From an uncultured Porphyromonadaceae bacterium (lineage in GTDB: Bacteria; Bacteroidota; Bacteroidia; Bacteroidales; Coprobacteraceae): DNA of 8,371 nucleotides. Below are positions 5,078-8,371 of the stretch, in pieces. The notes below the pieces were generated by a model. The model searched no databases and was not told the origin of the DNA. It was given only the letters and a program-made list of their open reading frames with translations. Positions within the stretch are counted from its first letter, which is position 1. Every line of letters begins with the position of its first letter. The translations under genes and the position numbers were made by a program. The stretch is taken from positions 1-8,371 of the forward strand of contig URAV01000062.1 of NCBI GenBank assembly GCA_900545915.1, read 5' to 3'.

Positions 5078-7135
5078 TTATGCTTTTTCAGAAATTTCAG
5101 CATCGGCTTTTGTTTCATTAACGGGAGGCATTTGTTCTTTTCCCGTTGAAAGATTATCGTCCGTCTGTTCACTATTTGGTTTGTCAGACTCGGATTGGGA
5201 TTTTTTAGCCTCGTTTTCATTTAAAATTTCATCCGAACGAGAAGTCCATTGCCGCTTTCCGAAAATTCTTTCCACATCTTCTGTGTAGATGACTTCACGC
5301 TCCAGTAAAACCTGTGTAAGCTGTTGATGCCCTTCTGCTTTCTCTGACAATATAGATTTTGCGCGTTCATATTGTTCATTTATAATACGGCTTACTTCCT
5401 TGTCTATCATACGGGCAGTTTCTTCACTGTAAGGTTTGGTAAAGCCATACTCTTGTCCGGTAGAATCGTAATAAGAAAGGTTCGGTAATTCTGCACTCAT
5501 TCCGAAATATGCGACAATAGCATAAGCTTGTTTGGTTACACGTTCCAGATCATTTGCAGCACCGGTAGAAATTCGCCCGATAAATAGTTCTTCTGCAGCT
5601 CGTCCACCCAATGTCGCACACATCTCATCCAACATCTGTTCTTTTGTCGTGATCTGACGTTCTTCCGGAAGATACCAAGCTGCACCTAAAGCTTTACCTC
5701 GAGGTACGATTGTGACTTTCACCAGAGGATTGGCATATTGCAAGAACCAACTTAGAGATGCGTGCCCAGCCTCGTGAATGGCAATAGATCTTTTTTCTTC
5801 CGCTGTCGTTATTTTTGTCCGTTTTTCAAGACCTCCGACAATACGATCTACTGCATCCATGAAATCTTGTTTCTGAACGGAGTTTTTCCCTTTACGTGCA
5901 GCAATAAGGGCTGCTTCGTTGCAGACATTAGCAATGTCTGCACCGGAAAATCCAGGAGTTTGTCGAGCTAATAAATCGACATCTACCGAATCATCTATTT
6001 TCACATTCCGTAAATGAACCCGGAAAATTTCTTTCCTATCATTTAAGTCAGGTAATTCTACATATATTTGGCGATCAAATCTTCCGGCACGCAATAATGC
6101 TTTATCCAGAATATCTGCACGGTTTGTTGCAGCTAAAATGATAACCCCGCTATTAGATCCGAAACCGTCCATTTCTGTTAGTAACTGATTCAATGTATTT
6201 TCACGCTCGTCATTCGATCCCATATTCGGATTCTTTCCTCGAGCACGTCCGACAGCATCGATTTCGTCAATGAAAACAATGCAAGGAGCTTTTTCTTTAG
6301 CTTGACGGAACAAATCCCTTACACGAGAAGCGCCGACTCCGACGAACATTTCGACAAAATCTGATCCTGATAATGAAAAGAACGGAACATTAGCTTCCCC
6401 CGCTACTGCTTTGGCAAGTAGAGTTTTTCCCGTTCCCGGAGGTCCTACGAGTAAAGCCCCTTTGGGAATCTTTCCCCCAAGATCGGTGTAGCGTGCCGGA
6501 TTCTTTAAAAATTCGACAATTTCTTCGACCTCTTGCTTGGCTTCGGACAATCCTGCCACATCTTTAAAAGATACCTGTACCGGACCTTCTTTGTCGAAAA
6601 GCTGTGCCTTCGCTTTCCCGACATTGAATACTCCTCCGCTCCCTCCGCTTTGACCGGACATTCTACGCATCATGAAAAACCAGAATGCAAATAGTAAAAT
6701 AATCGGCAAAAATGAGAAAAACATATCCGAAAAATCACTGCTTTTGTCATACTTGACAGCAGCATTAAAACCGTTTTCTTTTCGCCATGTCTCTACATTT
6801 TTATCAAAAGCATCTGCCGAAGGAATATTCGTATATATTTTAGGATTTTTGCCTATTTTATCAGCTGTAGTTTTGAAAACAGTTTGAGCCGTACTATCTT
6901 TTATATAAGCCTCTAAATAATCTTTATTTGTATAAACGACAATCTGCTTTATTCCATTATCACGGGCGATTTCTTCAAATTCAGACCAAGTTACTTCTTT
7001 TGAGTTCGATCCGTCATTCGTATAATAAAGACCTATCAGTACAAAAGCAATCAGCGCATACATCCAATATAAATTGAATCCGAGCATTTTCGGCTTTTTA
7101 TTGTTAGGACCTTGAGGTTTTGATTTATTCTCCAT
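5078..7135 (-). CDS. ftsH: ATP-dependent zinc metalloprotease FtsH
   Basis: A membrane-anchored AAA+ protease (685 residues) that extracts and degrades damaged or unassembled membrane proteins and short-lived regulators. Two transmembrane helices (about 21-38 and 136-156) flank a periplasmic domain. The AAA+ module has Walker A GPPGTGKT (231-238), the pore motif FVGVG (264-268), Walker B VFIDE (287-291), and a second region of homology with Asn338 and arginine fingers Arg349 and Arg352 in RAGRFDR. The protease domain has HEAGH (454-458; zinc ligands His454 and His458, catalytic Glu455) and the probable third ligand Asp529 in STGAANDLE. Residues from about 634 onwards form a hydrophilic, acidic, low-complexity tail rich in S, E, D and K, of unknown role. 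The gene follows rsfS after 53 nt with no promoter or terminator between them, so the two probably share a transcript. All key residues are present. Confidence 0.97.
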   Translation of the reverse strand: MENKSKPQGPNNKKPKMLGFNLYWMYALIAFVLIGLYYTNDGSNSKEVTWSEFEEIARDNGIKQIVVYTNKDYLEAYIKDSTAQTVFKTTADKIGKNPKIYTNIPSADAFDKNVETWRKENGFNAAVKYDKSSDFSDMFFSFLPIILLFAFWFFMMRRMSGQSGGSGGVFNVGKAKAQLFDKEGPVQVSFKDVAGLSEAKQEVEEIVEFLKNPARYTDLGGKIPKGALLVGPPGTGKTLLAKAVAGEANVPFFSLSGSDFVEMFVGVGASRVRDLFRQAKEKAPCIVFIDEIDAVGRARGKNPNMGSNDERENTLNQLLTEMDGFGSNSGVIILAATNRADILDKALLRAGRFDRQIYVELPDLNDRKEIFRVHLRNVKIDDSVDVDLLARQTPGFSGADIANVCNEAALIAARKGKNSVQKQDFMDAVDRIVGGLEKRTKITTAEEKRSIAIHEAGHASLSWFLQYANPLVKVTIVPRGKALGAAWYLPEERQITTKEQMLDEMCATLGGRAAEELFIGRISTGAANDLERVTKQAYAIVAYFGMSAELPNLSYYDSTGQEYGFTKPYSEETARMIDKEVSRIINEQYERAKSILSEKAEGHQQLTQVLLEREVIYTEDVERIFGKRQWTSRSDEILNENEAKKSQSESDKPNSEQTDDNLSTGKEQMPPVNETKADAEISEKA

Positions 7136-7188
7136 ACATTAATAATAAGTAATGAATACAGTTTTTTGAATTATAAAAACAACAAGAA

Positions 7189-7548
7189 CTATTCCACATC
7201 AGGAAAAGCTGTCAATTTGGCATCACTCCATAGTTGCTCCAATTTATAGTATTCCCTGTATTCAGGAAGAAAAACGTGAACGTAAATATTTCCGTAATCC
7301 AAAACGATCCATTGTGAATTTTGATATCCATCATATCCGAATGGTTTAATTCCGGTTTCTTGTTGAGTATATTCACGAATGTTATCTGCAATGGCTGATA
7401 CTTGCATGGTTGATCCGCCTTCACAAATAATAAAATATTCAGCTGAAGCCGAATCTATTGCAGAAAGATCTGCTGTTATGATTTTCTTTCCTTTTTTTTC
7501 TTGAATGCCTTCTACTATTTTTTGTAATAAAATTTTTTGGTCTTCCAT
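7189..7548 (-). CDS. rsfS: Ribosomal silencing factor RsfS (YbeB/Iojap family)
   Basis: A small cytoplasmic protein (119 residues, normal family length) that binds ribosomal protein uL14 and blocks joining of the two ribosomal subunits, lowering translation when nutrients are scarce. Family landmarks run in order: ADLSAIDSASAEYFIICEG (26-44), STMQVSAIADNIRE (46-59), the G-x-x-x-F-G-Y-D-G stretch (66-74), W80-IVLDYGNIYVHVF (80-93), and REYYKLEQLWSDA (98-110). It is the first gene of the leftward cluster, 53 nt before ftsH, and a -7 promoter box lies about 36 nt upstream of its ATG. Pairing a ribosome-dormancy factor with the FtsH quality-control protease suggests shared growth-rate or stress control; this is inference from gene order. 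Confidence 0.96.
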   Translation of the reverse strand: MEDQKILLQKIVEGIQEKKGKKIITADLSAIDSASAEYFIICEGGSTMQVSAIADNIREYTQQETGIKPFGYDGYQNSQWIVLDYGNIYVHVFLPEYREYYKLEQLWSDAKLTAFPDVE

Positions 7549-7583
7549 TTAATTTTTATGTTGCTAACAAATTTAATAAGGTG

Positions 7584-7591
7584 CAAATATA
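7584..7591 (-). promoter_or_regulatory. Housekeeping -7 promoter box of rsfS-ftsH
   Basis: On the - strand the sequence is TATATTTG followed by CACC, an exact match to the Bacteroidetes -7 consensus TAnnTTTG with the common trailing CAC. It lies about 36 nt upstream of the rsfS ATG, giving a short leader of roughly 30 nt. No clear TTTG -33 element is found about 20 nt further upstream, so the assignment rests on the -7 box and its position. Confidence 0.55.
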
Positions 7592-7846
7592 AATCGAATT
7601 CCCTAACTTCCTGCTTTATACTTGTGATTTATATTTATTTTTTGTAAAAAAGGGGGCAAATTTAATTTTGTTTGAGTTAGCTTTGGGAATTTCTTTTGAC
7701 AATATCTCTTATTTTTACGAAAGTGATAGCAGACTATCTGACAAACAGAAAACAAGAAATCTTTTCGGATTGTTTTGTTGAAAATGCTATATACAAAGTT
7801 TTGATTTATTCTTATCGTCTTCATTTTATATTAACAGCTAAATGAT

Positions 7847-7854
7847 TATCTTTG
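7847..7854 (+). promoter_or_regulatory. Housekeeping -7 promoter box of the DUF3127-like gene
   Basis: TATCTTTG matches TAnnTTTG exactly and is followed by TCAC. It sits 31 nt upstream of the ATG at 7886. At the expected spacing upstream there is TTTT (7824-7827) rather than TTTG, a three-of-four match to the -33 element. The leader would be about 25 nt. Confidence 0.55.
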
Positions 7855-7885
7855 TCACCTTATGATATAAATTTAGTATAATAAT

Positions 7886-8230
7886 ATGGAGATAAGAGGA
7901 CATATCGTTCAAATTTTGCCTTTACAAAGTGGAGTGAGTCAGGCAAGTGGTAGAGAATGGAAAAAACAAGAATATATACTGGAAACGGGAGATCAGTATC
8001 CGCGAAAGGTTTGTTTTCAGCTTTTTGGAGATCGTGTAGATCAGTTTCCAATGGCGGTCGGTGAAGAGGTTGTGGTTAGTTGCGATATTGAAAGCCGAGA
8101 ATATAACGGACGATGGTACACAAATGTCAGTGCTTGGAAAATCGATAAAGTTGCCGTATCTGCACCTATGGAAGGTGCGATTCCTCCTCCGTTTGAGCCA
8201 GAACCGTCCGAAGATGATCTTCCGTTTTAA
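7886..8230 (+). CDS. DUF3127-like OB-fold protein with SSB-type C-terminal tip
   Basis: A 114-residue soluble protein that I recognise as DUF3127, a small Bacteroidetes family related to single-stranded-DNA-binding OB folds. The pattern includes MEIRGHIVQIL, then G-R-E-W-K-K-Q-E-Y-I-L-E-T (22-34), FQLFGDRVDQF (44-54), VGEEVVVSCDIESREYNGRW (58-77) and AWKID (83-87). A proline- and glutamate-rich linker (about 93-108) leads to EDDLPF at the very C-terminus. This closely resembles the DDDIPF tip through which bacterial SSB recruits repair and replication proteins. A role in nucleic-acid binding or DNA repair is therefore plausible but unproven. It has its own -7 box, stands apart from the divergent rsfS cluster and is complete. 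The ATG has an A/T-rich leader without Shine-Dalgarno. Confidence 0.82.
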   Translation: MEIRGHIVQILPLQSGVSQASGREWKKQEYILETGDQYPRKVCFQLFGDRVDQFPMAVGEEVVVSCDIESREYNGRWYTNVSAWKIDKVAVSAPMEGAIPPPFEPEPSEDDLPF

Positions 8231-8334
8231 TGAAGATACCTTTTTCATTAGAAAAAAGTAAATATTATTAAGTTGTTGATTTATAGCAATTTGTATCTAT
8301 TTAGTAGAAATATTTAAAAAAATGTCATAAAAAA

Positions 8335-8366
8335 TTTGGAGGGGGAGAGTGAATGTATTACTTTTG
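8335..8366 (+). promoter_or_regulatory. Complete housekeeping promoter for a gene beyond the right edge
   Basis: TTTG (8335-8338) and TACTTTTG (8359-8366) are separated by 20 nt and the latter is followed by CACAC. Both elements match the Bacteroidetes -33/-7 consensus (TTTG, then TAnnTTTG) exactly. Transcription would start at or just past the window end, so the gene it serves is not visible. The 104 bases between the preceding stop codon and this promoter contain only a weak hairpin (8228-8250) without a T tract. Confidence 0.75.
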
Positions 8367-8371
8367 CACAC

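Larger units (their letters stand above)
7549..7885. other. Divergent promoter region between rsfS and the DUF3127-like gene
   Basis: This 337-base AT-rich gap lies between two genes transcribed away from each other. It contains one -7 box for each direction (listed separately). A second sequence fitting TAnnTTTG on the - strand occurs at 7657-7664, but it has no -33 partner and may be chance. An open frame of 73 codons on the - strand (7603-7824) shows no recognisable domain and is probably not a gene. I see nothing else that I can identify between 7600 and 7820. Confidence 0.6.

Noticed and set aside
7161..7180. GTTTTT/AAAAAC inverted repeat between rsfS and ftsH
   Set aside because: Six weak pairs in AT-rich DNA without a following T tract on the - strand; probably chance.
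7657..7664. Second TAnnTTTG match on the - strand upstream of rsfS
   Set aside because: No TTTG-like element at the -33 spacing and more than 100 nt from the gene; such 8-mers occur often by chance in AT-rich sequence.
7603..7824. 73-codon open frame on the - strand upstream of rsfS
   Set aside because: Basic, low-complexity composition typical of AT-rich intergenic DNA, with no recognisable domain or signal. It occupies the divergent promoter region and its 3' end lies close to the rsfS -7 box.
7922..8248. 108-codon open frame on the - strand
   Set aside because: It lies almost wholly antisense to the DUF3127-like gene, whose frame shows clear family conservation. The - strand product has no recognisable features.
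8228..8250. Hairpin TAATGAA/TTCATTA as terminator of the DUF3127-like gene
   Set aside because: Only 7 AT-rich base pairs, and it is followed by GAAAAAAGT rather than a T tract, so it is unlikely to terminate + strand transcription.

Overview
The window looks like a chromosomal segment of a Bacteroidota bacterium, most likely order Bacteroidales. It is AT-rich and the gene starts lack Shine-Dalgarno sequences. Three sites fit the Bacteroidetes housekeeping promoter (-7 box TAnnTTTG, followed by CAC or similar). The proteins (EttA, FtsH with an RAGRFDR arginine-finger segment, DUF6249-like, DUF5056-like and DUF3127-like proteins) also fit this phylum. I cannot name a genus. I see no RNA genes, mobile elements, CRISPR arrays or broken genes.

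Left part (1-3600, + strand). ettA, an ABC-F translation factor, is followed by a strong 14-bp hairpin terminator. After an AT-rich spacer comes a tight three-gene operon: a DUF6249-like membrane protein, an ECF sigma factor, and a small two-helix membrane protein that is probably the anti-sigma factor. The genes overlap by 14 and 11 nt. Upstream is a sequence with ECF-promoter architecture (TGCAACC, 17 nt, CGTCTAAT), which suggests that the sigma factor controls its own operon. The operon ends at a hairpin shared with the converging cdsA cluster.

Middle part (3602-7548, - strand). In transcription order the genes are rsfS (ribosome silencing factor), ftsH (membrane AAA+ metalloprotease), a MaoC/NodN-like hot-dog hydratase, and cdsA (CDP-diacylglycerol synthase). 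rsfS and ftsH are probably co-transcribed from a promoter just upstream of rsfS. A hairpin after ftsH may attenuate or end that transcript. A perfect 11-bp direct repeat lies in the short leader of cdsA, which appears to start with TTG. Together these genes serve ribosome control, membrane protein quality control and phospholipid synthesis.

Right part (7549-8371). A divergent promoter region separates rsfS from a + strand DUF3127-like OB-fold protein whose C-terminus (EDDLPF) imitates the SSB protein-interaction tip. The window ends just after a well-formed housekeeping promoter for a gene lying outside it.

Most of the window is conserved core genome. The least understood part is the ECF sigma operon with its two membrane partners. 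I did not find a clear, wholly new system.
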